DNA of 64,000 nucleotides. Source: Caryophanales bacterium UBA2298 (lineage in GTDB: Bacteria; Bacillota_I; Bacilli_A; Izemoplasmatales; Hujiaoplasmataceae). Shown here in pieces: positions 24,101 through 32,300 of the stretch. The translations under genes and the position numbers were made by a program. Under the pieces are notes generated by a model. That model made no database searches. It was given only the letters and a program-made list of their open reading frames with translations, and was not told the origin of the DNA. Numbering within the stretch: the stretch's first letter is position 1; every line of letters starts with the position of its first letter. The DNA is taken from positions 1 to 64,000 of the forward strand of contig DDWA01000019.1 of NCBI GenBank assembly GCA_002345425.1, given 5' to 3'.

Positions 24101-25572
24101 TAAACTACAACAAAATGATATTTGAATTATCGAACTCTGAAAGAATCGGTTATTCTCTACCAAGAGAAAAATTTAGTGAATTTCATATTAATCAATTATC
24201 TGACAATTTATTAAGAAAAAAAGAGTTATTACTACCTGAAGTTTCAGAATTAGATGTTTTAAGGCACTTTACAAATATATCCATCAAAAATTTTGGTGTT
24301 GAAAACGGCTTTTATCCATTGGGTTCATGCACGATGAAATATAACCCGAAAATCAATGAAGAAATGGCCGCAAATAAGGCTTTCAGTAATTTGCATCCTT
24401 TGCAACCGACAAGCACTACTCAAGGTGCTTTGGAAGTTTATTATAACTTACAAACCTACCTTTCAGAACTTTCTGGGTTACATGAATTTTCAATAAATCC
24501 ATATGCTGGAGCACATGGTGAATTAGTTGGTTTAATGGTTATTAAAGCCTATCATGAAGATCGTGGTGATTTTAAGCGAAAGAAAATAATCATTCCTGAT
24601 TCCGCGCATGGTACTAACCCAGCTTCTACAGTAGTTTGCGGTATGGATGTGGTGGAAATTGAGTCAAACGAATTAGGACGTGTCGACCTTAAAAAATTAA
24701 AAGCAGTTCTCAATGATGAAATTGCTGGTATGATGTTAACTAATCCTAATACCTTGGGAATCTTTGAAAATGATATTTGCGAAATCACAAAACTAATTCA
24801 TGAAGCCGGTGGGTTGATGTACTATGATGGGGCAAATTTAAATGCTTTACTTGGTAAGGTTAGACCAGGGGATATGGGATTTGATGTCATGCATATTAAT
24901 CTTCATAAAACCTTCTCAACTCCACATGGAGGCGGGGGACCTGGTTCAGGTCCAGTTGGTGTAACTGAAACTTTAGCAAAATACCTTCCTAATCCAAGAA
25001 TTAAAAAACTAGACGATTATTACTTTGTTGAAAACAGTAGTACTGCTTTGGGACAAATCTCCAGCTATTTTGGAAATTATTTAGTAGCTCTAAGAGCATA
25101 TACCTATATTAGAACCCTAGGAAAAGAAAACTTAAAATTAGTAGGCCCTTATGCCACATTAAACGCTAACTACATATCAAAAGCACTTAGAACAGCTTAT
25201 GAACTACCAATCAAAGGCTATTGTATGCATGAAGTAGTGTTTAACGGTCTTATTAATAAAGACAATGATGTTAGAACTCTAGATATAGCAAAAAGATTAC
25301 TTGATTTCGGCATGCATGCTCCAACCGTTTATTTCCCACTTTTATTCCCACAAGCAATCATGATAGAACCGACTGAAACAGAATCTAAGGAAACAATCGA
25401 TGATTTTATCAATGTTATGCATAAAATTGCAATCGAAGCCAAAGAAGATCCTGATAAGTTGAAACAAGCTCCAACCAAGACACCAATTAGAAGAACTGAT
25501 GAAGTCTTTGCGGCTAAAATGATGATTTTTTCTTACAAGGACTATTTAGAATATATTAATAATCGAGGGTAG
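24097..25572 (+). CDS. gcvPB: Glycine dehydrogenase (decarboxylating) subunit 2
   Basis: A 491-residue catalytic subunit of the P protein. The PLP-binding lysine is K271 in HINLHKTFSTPHGGGGPG, and YPLGSCTMKYNPK and DSAHGTNPAS are family hallmarks. With GcvPA it decarboxylates glycine and loads the aminomethyl group on GcvH. Coupled by a 4-base overlap to gcvPA. A dihydrolipoamide dehydrogenase (L protein) is not in this window. Confidence 0.96.
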   Translation: MINYNKMIFELSNSERIGYSLPREKFSEFHINQLSDNLLRKKELLLPEVSELDVLRHFTNISIKNFGVENGFYPLGSCTMKYNPKINEEMAANKAFSNLHPLQPTSTTQGALEVYYNLQTYLSELSGLHEFSINPYAGAHGELVGLMVIKAYHEDRGDFKRKKIIIPDSAHGTNPASTVVCGMDVVEIESNELGRVDLKKLKAVLNDEIAGMMLTNPNTLGIFENDICEITKLIHEAGGLMYYDGANLNALLGKVRPGDMGFDVMHINLHKTFSTPHGGGGPGSGPVGVTETLAKYLPNPRIKKLDDYYFVENSSTALGQISSYFGNYLVALRAYTYIRTLGKENLKLVGPYATLNANYISKALRTAYELPIKGYCMHEVVFNGLINKDNDVRTLDIAKRLLDFGMHAPTVYFPLLFPQAIMIEPTETESKETIDDFINVMHKIAIEAKEDPDKLKQAPTKTPIRRTDEVFAAKMMIFSYKDYLEYINNRG

Positions 25573-25576
25573 TCAA

Positions 25577-26308
25577 ATGAATATTTTAAATTTGTTTGGA
25601 ATTGTAGATGTTTTAATTGTTTTAAGTGTTATTGGTTTAATCATATTAGGTTGGAAAAGTGGATTTTTACTAAAAATAATTCAACTAGCTTCCAGTTTAT
25701 TTGGCTTAATTGCTTCAATTCTTTTAGCACGACCATTTTCAAAAGTTTTAGATGGATGGTTCGGTGAAGGAATCTATAGCAGAATCGAAACATTTCTTCT
25801 AGATCGAATTGCTTCAGGTGACACATTGGCAACAGAAGCAAACATTCGTGAAGCGTTTGAAGGTATGGCTTTACCTAATTTCATTGTTGAATGGGTAATC
25901 AATTCGGTTAATGCTGAAGAAACCATTCAATCGTTTATCAATGCTGTAACACCATTGCTTACATCTTTAGTTTTACTATTAATTGCCTTTGTTACCTTGT
26001 TTTTTGGTTCGATGCTGTTATTCTTATTACTTAAACTATTAGCAAAAATGATTACTTCATTGCCAATTATTAAACAAGTTGATAAATTTTTAGGGGCAAT
26101 ATTCGGATTATTTAAAGCAGCTGTATTAATTTTCGTTTTGCTATTCCTCCTCGGTCTACTGATTACAATTCCGGCAATCAATAACTTTATGGGTGAGTTT
26201 ATAATTAATGATATGCAGCTTCAAAACGATAGTTTTAGATTATCAAAATGGCTCTATGATAATAACATCCTCAAATACATTATCAATGTTTTTGTGACAA
26301 TAATTTAA
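25577..26308 (+). CDS. CvpA-family membrane protein
   Basis: A 243-residue CvpA-like protein with about four hydrophobic segments: VLIVLSVIGLIILGWKSGFLLK at the N-terminus (the G-x-K-G-F turn is the family hallmark), a second helix ending ILLARPF, and two central segments. CvpA proteins are linked to colicin V export and cell-envelope tolerance; the molecular role is unknown. It begins 4 bases after gcvPB and ends the operon. Confidence 0.82.
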   Translation: MNILNLFGIVDVLIVLSVIGLIILGWKSGFLLKIIQLASSLFGLIASILLARPFSKVLDGWFGEGIYSRIETFLLDRIASGDTLATEANIREAFEGMALPNFIVEWVINSVNAEETIQSFINAVTPLLTSLVLLLIAFVTLFFGSMLLFLLLKLLAKMITSLPIIKQVDKFLGAIFGLFKAAVLIFVLLFLLGLLITIPAINNFMGEFIINDMQLQNDSFRLSKWLYDNNILKYIINVFVTII

Positions 26309-26314
26309 AAAAAG

Positions 26315-26344
26315 AACGTTCAGATCAATGTCTGAACGTTTTTT
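26315..26344. terminator. Bidirectional terminator
   Basis: AACGTTCAGA (26315-26324) pairs perfectly with TCTGAACGTT (26331-26340), A run before and T run after. It ends both the gcv-cvpA operon and the convergent ispG gene. Confidence 0.93.
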
Positions 26345-27392
26345 AATACTCAATTATTATTTGTTTTAAAGTTGCCACAAGATCTTCTTGCTTAACTTTT
26401 TTGACCCTTTCACCATCGATAAAGAGTAAAGCTTCATTTAAACCGCCGGCTACAGCAATATTGGCTTCTTTAGCTTCTCCCGGTCCATTCACCACACATC
26501 CCATAATAGCGATTGAGATATCTTTATTGATATTCTCTAAAAATGTTTCAATTTCATTAACTATGGGAATCATATCATATTGAATTCTGCCGCAAGTAGG
26601 ACATGATATTAATTTAGGTTTTTTATACAATTTTAAGTTAGCTAAAATTTCCTTAGCAACTTTAATTTCCTCAACTGGATTGGCAGTCAAAGAAACTCTA
26701 ATGGTTGAACCTATACCATGATAAAGCAAAGTTCCTAAACCAATCGAAGAAGAAATTGTCCCGCCAAAAGTTGTTCCTGCTTCAGTAACTCCTAGATGCA
26801 AAGGATAAGGGAATTTTTCTGCTGCTAAAAGATTTGCTGCTATAGTATCTTTGACGCTTGATGATTTTAAGGAAATGATAATATTGGTAAAACCAAATTT
26901 TTCTAATAAAGATACATGATATTGAGCAGAAGCTACCATCGCTTCAGGTGAAGGTTTGTGATATTCTTCTAAAATATGTTTTTCAATCGACCCGGAATTT
27001 ATACCGATTCTAATAGGAATATTTTTTTCATTACAGGCATCTACCACTAATTTGATTTTAGTTTCATCGCCAATATTTCCAGGATTTATTCTGATTTTAT
27101 CAACACCTGATTCTAAAGCTTCTAAAGCCAATTTATAATCAAAATGAATATCGGCTACAAGTGGTATATGAATTGCGCTTTTAATTGCTTTTAATGCTTT
27201 TGCATCTTCCATATTCAATACAGCAACTCGGGCGATTTGACAGCCGACTTTTTCAAGTTCGAGAATTTGAGATATTGTAGTTTCTACATTCTTAGTTCTT
27301 GTATTAGTCATAGACTGAATAATAACCGAGTTTTCACCGCCAATTGATAGATTGCCAACTTGAATTTTCTTTGTCTTTTCTCTTGTATACAT
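26343..27392 (-). CDS. ispG: 4-hydroxy-3-methylbut-2-enyl-diphosphate synthase
   Basis: A 349-residue IspG (GcpE) of the short bacterial type, which carries out the penultimate step of the MEP isoprenoid pathway with a [4Fe-4S] cluster. The cluster cysteines C264, C267 (SCPTCGR) and C299 (MGCVVNGPGEA) and the fourth ligand Glu306 are present, as is the TIM-barrel opening VIIQSMTNT. It shows that this organism makes isoprenoids by the MEP route. It stands alone, convergent with cvpA. Confidence 0.95.
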   Translation of the reverse strand: MYTREKTKKIQVGNLSIGGENSVIIQSMTNTRTKNVETTISQILELEKVGCQIARVAVLNMEDAKALKAIKSAIHIPLVADIHFDYKLALEALESGVDKIRINPGNIGDETKIKLVVDACNEKNIPIRIGINSGSIEKHILEEYHKPSPEAMVASAQYHVSLLEKFGFTNIIISLKSSSVKDTIAANLLAAEKFPYPLHLGVTEAGTTFGGTISSSIGLGTLLYHGIGSTIRVSLTANPVEEIKVAKEILANLKLYKKPKLISCPTCGRIQYDMIPIVNEIETFLENINKDISIAIMGCVVNGPGEAKEANIAVAGGLNEALLFIDGERVKKVKQEDLVATLKQIIIEY

Positions 27393-27509
27393 TACATTTA
27401 CCTCACATAAAAATCTAACTAATATTATACTATATTATTCAATTTTTTTGGTTTTAAAACTTCTTTTATTCGAAAATATGGTAAAATATAAGTATAAAGA
27501 GGTGTTATT

Positions 27510-28184
27510 ATGCTGAGTTTCCAAGGAATTGGCGCTACAAATGGTAAAGGTAGCGGTGTGGCAATTATTCATAAAAAAACATCTGTGAGAACTCATGAAA
27601 AATTCTATGAACTAGAAGCCAAAGAATTATTTTATGAAATGAAAGAATTGGCTTTGGCAGAGATAGACTCTCTGATTGAAATATGCCACGACTGCGAAGA
27701 AAAGGATATTCTAATAGCTCACAAGCTTATTTTAGATGACCCAGATGTAAATGACCAGATATTCAATGAAATTGAAAAAGGAGAAGACTTAGTAAAAGCA
27801 ATTAAGACGGTTCAAAGCAACTACTTCAATCAATTTAAAGCTATGGAAAACGAAGTTTTCAGCTCTAAGGCGCTGGATGTTGAAGATGTTTTTGAACGTT
27901 TAGTTAACAATATAAAAAAGCAGGATAAATTTAAAACTATCAACAAGAGTTTTGTTTTAGTGTGTGATGACCTTTTGCCAACGACAATATATGATTATCC
28001 TCTAAATCATTTAAAGGCGATAGTGGTAAAACAAGGATCATTATTCTCACATGGTGTAATAATTGCTAAATCAAAAAATATTCCGGTAGTGATTGGACTT
28101 GGCTTTGATTTTGCGAAAATAAAAGCCGGCGATTATATGGTTGTTGATGGCTTAACCGGTAAAGTTGTTTTAATCAGTGAATAA
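27510..28184 (+). CDS. Half-length PTS enzyme I-like protein (no PEP-binding domain)
   Basis: A 224-residue protein that matches only the first part of PTS enzyme I: a short N-terminal beta strand (FQGIGATNGKGSGVAII), the helical HPr-binding-type region (about 30-145) and the swivelling phosphohistidine domain with H181 in QGSLFSHGVIIAKSKNIPVVIG. It ends naturally after VVDGLTGKVVLIS. The PEP-binding barrel of about 330 residues is missing, so it cannot take phosphate from PEP by itself. It could be a phospho-relay or regulator with a partner. Ribosome binding site and ends look normal, so it does not look like decay. Confidence 0.75.
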   Translation: MLSFQGIGATNGKGSGVAIIHKKTSVRTHEKFYELEAKELFYEMKELALAEIDSLIEICHDCEEKDILIAHKLILDDPDVNDQIFNEIEKGEDLVKAIKTVQSNYFNQFKAMENEVFSSKALDVEDVFERLVNNIKKQDKFKTINKSFVLVCDDLLPTTIYDYPLNHLKAIVVKQGSLFSHGVIIAKSKNIPVVIGLGFDFAKIKAGDYMVVDGLTGKVVLISE

Positions 28185-28187
28185 TTT

Positions 28188-28244
28188 TTAATACAAATTG
28201 TTCACTTTTTTATTTTTAAATAATTTATAAATTTTTTGTATTAA
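28188..28244. repeat. Long-loop inverted repeat
   Basis: TTAATACAAA (28188-28197) and TTTGTATTAA (28235-28244) are perfect 10-bp arms separated by 37 AT-rich bases, just before the promoter of the aminomutase gene. It could act as a transcript end or an operator pair. Confidence 0.4.
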
Positions 28245-28298
28245 GAGTGATTTTTGATAATTTAAAGTAAAATGTTATAATATATTTGAGGCGATAAC

Positions 28299-29549
28299 AT
28301 GGATAAAAAAAGAAAGATTTCGCTTGATAGAGCGGAAGAACTTAAAAAAAGAATCGATGATTACCTACAAGCTAAAGACAAAATTACTAAAGGATTGGAA
28401 TTATCTTCAACTATCAAAAGCCATAAGAAAATCATTATGGATTACTTTAAAGCTGATGAAAAAAGCTGGAATGATTGGCATTGGCAATTAGCAAATCGAA
28501 TTAATGATATTGAAGTTTTGCAACATTTTTTCTCTTTCACAGAAAAAGAAATTGAAGATATTAAGAAAGTTTCGATAAAATTTAGATGGGCTATATCACC
28601 TTACTACTTAAGTTTAATTAATCCGAATGATAGATATGATCCGATAAAATTGATGTCAGTTCCAACTTCTCTTGAATTGCTTGAATCATCAGATTCTTTA
28701 GATCCTATGGCAGAAGAATACACGAACCCAAGCGGTGCGATTACAAGGAGATATCCTGATCGCTTGATTATCAATGTTACAAATGAATGTGCAATGTATT
28801 GTCGCCATTGTCAAAGAAGAAGAAATATCGGCGATAAAGATCGAGTTAAATCCAAAAAAGTATTACTTGAATCATTTGATTACATAAGAAATAATAAAGA
28901 AATTAGAGACGTACTTATAACCGGTGGAGATCCGCTAACTATGACCGATAATCTGTTGAATTGGATTTTGCAAGAAATAAGAAATATTCCTCATGTTGAA
29001 ATAATTAGAATCGGCACTAGAGTACCAGTCACTATGCCACAGAGAATTACCGATAAATTAGTCAAAATGTTAAGCAAATATCATCCGCTATATATCAACA
29101 CCCAATTTAATCATCCGATGGAAATAACTTATGAAAGTAAGATTGCGTGTGAGAAATTAGCTAATGCGGGAATTCCTTTAGGAAATCAAGCTGTTTTACT
29201 TAATGGAATTAATAATGATAAGTTCGTCATGAAATGTTTAAACCAGGAATTACTTAAAATAAGGGTCAAGCCTTACTATATTTTTCATGCAAAGAAAGTT
29301 AAAGGTACAATCCATTTTAATACATCAGTCGCAGACGGATTAGAAATAATGGAGCATTTAAGAGGTTATACATCTGGTTTGGCAATTCCAACTTATATCA
29401 TCAATGCCCCTGAAGGAAAGGGTAAAACACCTATACTTCCAAATTATTTATTAGAAAAAGGAAATGGTTATGTAAGGATAAGAACCTGGGAAAATGTTGT
29501 GATTGACTATCAAGATGATGAAACTATTGATATTAAAACTAAAATATAA
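28299..29549 (+). CDS. eam: Glutamate 2,3-aminomutase (radical SAM, KamA family)
   Basis: A 416-residue radical SAM/PLP aminomutase. The cluster motif is C164xxxC168xxC171 (CAMYCRHC), followed by GGDPLT, and the PLP lysine is K376 in APEGKGK. In lysine 2,3-aminomutase two aspartates (293 and 330) hold the substrate's epsilon-amine. Here these positions are K332 (FHAKKV) and N369 (IINAPEG), the pair reported for glutamate 2,3-aminomutase, even with the same numbering. The product would be beta-glutamate, a known compatible solute. The promoter is TTGATA-N16-TATAAT. Glutamate dehydrogenase lies 1.4 kb downstream. Confidence 0.85.
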   Translation: MDKKRKISLDRAEELKKRIDDYLQAKDKITKGLELSSTIKSHKKIIMDYFKADEKSWNDWHWQLANRINDIEVLQHFFSFTEKEIEDIKKVSIKFRWAISPYYLSLINPNDRYDPIKLMSVPTSLELLESSDSLDPMAEEYTNPSGAITRRYPDRLIINVTNECAMYCRHCQRRRNIGDKDRVKSKKVLLESFDYIRNNKEIRDVLITGGDPLTMTDNLLNWILQEIRNIPHVEIIRIGTRVPVTMPQRITDKLVKMLSKYHPLYINTQFNHPMEITYESKIACEKLANAGIPLGNQAVLLNGINNDKFVMKCLNQELLKIRVKPYYIFHAKKVKGTIHFNTSVADGLEIMEHLRGYTSGLAIPTYIINAPEGKGKTPILPNYLLEKGNGYVRIRTWENVVIDYQDDETIDIKTKI

Positions 29550-29600
29550 CCATACTTTAAAAACAAAAAAAATAAAAAGCTAATTCTCTAATATTTAGGG

Positions 29601-29629
29601 TTGAAGTAAGGGCTTACATCGTTTATAAT
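29601..29629 (+). promoter_or_regulatory. Promoter of the branched-chain aminotransferase gene
   Basis: TTGAAG (29601-29606), 17-bp spacer, TATAAT (29624-29629). The predicted start near 29636 lies downstream of the GTG at 29634, which rules that codon out. Confidence 0.75.
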
Positions 29630-29663
29630 ATTAGTGATGTCTAAATATTATGGAGGTAGAGTT

Positions 29664-30680
29664 TTGACTGAAATTGATTACAAAAATTTAGGATTCAAAG
29701 TTAGAGACGCTCATGCTAATTATATTTCTTACTACAAAGATGGAAAATGGGATGAAGGAGTTTTAAGGGAAGAAGATACAATAACAATTTCTGCATATTC
29801 AACATCTTTGCATTATGGACAAGAAGCTTTTGAAGGTTTAAAAGCTTATCGTCGAAAAGATGGTAAAATTCAAATTTTTAGAATGGACGAAAATGCAAAA
29901 AGATTACAGAGTTCATGTGAAAGAATTTTGATGCCTAAAGTACCAATTGAAAAATTTCTAGACGCAGTCAAACAAGTCGTTATAGCGAACAAGGATTTAA
30001 TTCCACCTTATGGATATGGAGCTTCATTATATCTAAGACCTTATGTTATCGGTGTCGGAAGAAATTTAGGTGTCAGACCAGCTTCCGAATATATATTTGG
30101 TGTTCTTGCCTCACCAGTGGGTAATTATTTTAAAAGTGGATTATCACCAGTTAATTTTATAGTTACTGATAAGGACCGAGCTGCACCTAATGGAACTGGA
30201 CAAGTGAAAGTTGGAGGAAATTATGCAGCTAGTCTAATGAGTCATGAACACGCTCAAGAAGCTGGTTATGCAGATTGTATCTATTTAGATCCACTTACTC
30301 ATACAAAAATTGATGAAGTTGGTGCCGCGAATTTCTTTGGAATTACAAAAGATGATGTTTTTGTCACACCGAATTCAAGTAGTATATTACCAAGCATAAC
30401 AAAAAAGAGTCTCTTATACATCGCTGAACATTATCTTGGCTTAAAAACTGAAGTTAGAGATGTATATATTGATAAACTTGATGAATTAAAAGAAGCAGGT
30501 GCTTGTGGAACAGCAGCTGCAATAACTCCGATAGGAAGAATTGATTATAATAATCATAAGCATGTATTTTACAGTGAGACTGAAGTAGGACCAATCACTA
30601 GAAAATTGTACGACGCTTTACTAGGGATATACTTTGGAGATGTTGAAGCGCCTAAAGGATGGATAACAATTATTGAATAA
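29664..30680 (+). CDS. ilvE: Branched-chain amino acid aminotransferase
   Basis: A 338-residue fold-type IV PLP enzyme of the longer (type II) branched-chain aminotransferase group, which interconverts Leu/Ile/Val and their keto acids using glutamate. Landmarks are [14 protein letters not shown], the substrate-binding YLRPYVIG, and the PLP lysine in [14 protein letters not shown] long open frame begins at 29634, but GGAGGTAG at 29652-29659 serves the TTG at 29664. It ends at a strong terminator. Confidence 0.92.
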   Translation: MTEIDYKNLGFKVRDAHANYISYYKDGKWDEGVLREEDTITISAYSTSLHYGQEAFEGLKAYRRKDGKIQIFRMDENAKRLQSSCERILMPKVPIEKFLDAVKQVVIANKDLIPPYGYGASLYLRPYVIGVGRNLGVRPASEYIFGVLASPVGNYFKSGLSPVNFIVTDKDRAAPNGTGQVKVGGNYAASLMSHEHAQEAGYADCIYLDPLTHTKIDEVGAANFFGITKDDVFVTPNSSSILPSITKKSLLYIAEHYLGLKTEVRDVYIDKLDELKEAGACGTAAAITPIGRIDYNNHKHVFYSETEVGPITRKLYDALLGIYFGDVEAPKGWITIIE

Positions 30681-30681
30681 A

Positions 30682-30708
30682 AAAGGCGAGTATAACACTC
30701 GCTTTTTT
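30682..30708 (+). terminator. Terminator after ilvE
   Basis: GCGAGT (30686-30691) pairs with ACTCGC (30697-30702), with AAAA before and TTTTTT after. Confidence 0.88.
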
Positions 30709-30778
30709 GCTTTTTATATAAAACAAAAAAATCTAGTGTATATAATAGAACTCTTGATTTAAAAAAAGAAATTTACCC

Positions 30779-30807
30779 TTGTTTTAAAAGCGCTTTCATT
30801 GTATAAT
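30779..30807 (+). promoter_or_regulatory. gdhA promoter with a cre-like operator in its spacer
   Basis: TTGTTT (30779-30784), 17 bp, TATAAT (30802-30807). The spacer holds TAAAAGCGCTTTCA (30785-30798), 13 of 14 bases identical to the ideal cre palindrome TGAAAGCGCTTTCA. CcpA-like binding here would block RNA polymerase, so glucose-type repression of glutamate dehydrogenase is predicted. Confidence 0.75.
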
Positions 30808-30953
30808 CAATAGTGTTGATAACCGTCCTCTTTAAGAGGTGATGGGAGAAGGTTTTTGGGTAAAAATATAATAGCATTTACTATGCTTTTTTTTACGAAT
30901 GATGACAATCGATTAAATAAAATCGAAAAAATATAAGAAGTGAGGCGAATAAA
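30808..30953 (+). promoter_or_regulatory. Structured leader with attenuator-like terminator before gdhA
   Basis: The leader from about 30814 contains hairpin CCTCT-TTA-AGAGG (30827-30839), possibly closed by AACC (30821-30824) with GGTT (30851-30854); then a terminator AGCAT-TTACT-ATGCT with eight T (30873-30894); then TCGATT/AATCGA (around 30909-30926) near the ribosome binding site. A 9-codon frame ATG 30842 to TAA 30871 ends directly before the terminator stem. It does not match a riboswitch class I know. Termination inside the leader implies conditional read-through. Confidence 0.5.
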
Positions 30954-32300
30954 TTGTTTACAAATGAGCACTTAAATAATCTGTTTGAGATTACTAAACA
31001 AAGAAATAGTTCTCAACCAGAGTATCTTCAAGCTGTTGAAGAATTTTTTGAAGCGATGAATTTCATCGTTGAAAACGATCCGAATATCCAAAAATTTGGA
31101 ATCATGGAAAGAATTATCGAACCGGAAAGAATTGTTAAATTTAGAGTTACTTGGGTTGACGATGAAGGTAAAGTTAATGTTAATCGAGGATACCGAGTGC
31201 AATTCAATTCAGCAATCGGGCCTTACAAGGGAGGTTTACGTTTTCATCCTTCTGTAAATGAATCAATTCTCAAGTTCTTAGCTTTTGAACAAACTTTTAA
31301 AAATGCACTTACTGGTTTACCAATGGGTGGAGGAAAAGGTGGTTCGGATTTTAATCCTCGTGGACGTTCAGATGCAGAAATTATGCGTTTTTGTCAAAAC
31401 TTTATGCTAGAAATGTATCGACATTTAGGAGCTGATACTGATGTTCCTGCTGGTGATATCGGAGTTGGATATAGAGAAATTGGCTATTTATATGGTATGT
31501 ATCGAAAAATCAAAAATGAAAATACTGGTGTTTTAACTGGTAAAGGAATATCCTATGGTGGCTCTTTAGGAAGAGCAGAAGCTACAGGTCACGGCGTTTT
31601 ATATTTTGTTAAAGAAATGCTTAAAGTTTATCGCAATGAAACAATTGAAGGAAAGAAAGTAATAATTTCCGGTTCAGGAAAAGTTGGTATGCATGCTGCT
31701 TTAAAAGCTCAGGAAATGGGCGCTAAAGTTATAGCTTTATCTGATGTCAATGGTTTTGTTCATGATCCTAATGGATTGGACTTAAACATTGTTAAGATGT
31801 TAACAGCTAAAAATCCTGAATTTTCAACAGAATACTTACAATATCGTCCTTCAGCAACTTATGATTCAAATCCTACAAACATCTGGACTGTTCCGTGTGA
31901 TATAGCTTTACCATGTGCAACTCAAAATGAATTGCCTTTAGAATCTGCTCAAGCACTAGTTGAAAATGGTTGTTTCTTGGTTTGTGAAGGTGCAAATATG
32001 CCAACAACCATCGATGCAACAAAATATTTACAGCATGCTGACATTTTATTCGCTCCTGGAAAAGCTGCTAACGCTGGTGGTGTTGCCGTTTCTGGATTGG
32101 AAATGACTCAAAATGCAATGCACTACCCATGGACTTATCAAGAAGTTGATGAAAAATTACAGGTAATTATGGCTGAAATCTTTAAAAAGGCTTATACTGA
32201 AGCAAGAAAATATACGGATCATCGTAATTTAGTTGTTGGAGCTAATATTGCTGGCTTTATGAGAGTATACCACGCAATGTTAGAACAAGGTATCATTTAA
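30954..32300 (+). CDS. gdhA: Glutamate dehydrogenase
   Basis: A 448-residue hexameric-type glutamate dehydrogenase, which links 2-oxoglutarate and ammonia to glutamate. Core motifs: YKGGLRFHPSV, the catalytic lysine region GLPMGGGKGGSDF, DVPAGDIGVG, and the nucleotide-binding GSGKVGMHAA. Length and sequence type suggest the NADP-dependent biosynthetic form; cofactor preference is inference. Start is TTG at 30954 with GTGAGGCGA upstream. A cre-like site and an attenuator-like leader precede it. The stop overlaps the DUF1015 start by one base. Confidence 0.95.
   Translation: MFTNEHLNNLFEITKQRNSSQPEYLQAVEEFFEAMNFIVENDPNIQKFGIMERIIEPERIVKFRVTWVDDEGKVNVNRGYRVQFNSAIGPYKGGLRFHPSVNESILKFLAFEQTFKNALTGLPMGGGKGGSDFNPRGRSDAEIMRFCQNFMLEMYRHLGADTDVPAGDIGVGYREIGYLYGMYRKIKNENTGVLTGKGISYGGSLGRAEATGHGVLYFVKEMLKVYRNETIEGKKVIISGSGKVGMHAALKAQEMGAKVIALSDVNGFVHDPNGLDLNIVKMLTAKNPEFSTEYLQYRPSATYDSNPTNIWTVPCDIALPCATQNELPLESAQALVENGCFLVCEGANMPTTIDATKYLQHADILFAPGKAANAGGVAVSGLEMTQNAMHYPWTYQEVDEKLQVIMAEIFKKAYTEARKYTDHRNLVVGANIAGFMRVYHAMLEQGII

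Noticed and set aside
24552..24788. Minus-strand frame inside gcvPB
   Set aside because: Antisense shadow of a fully conserved enzyme gene, without start signals.
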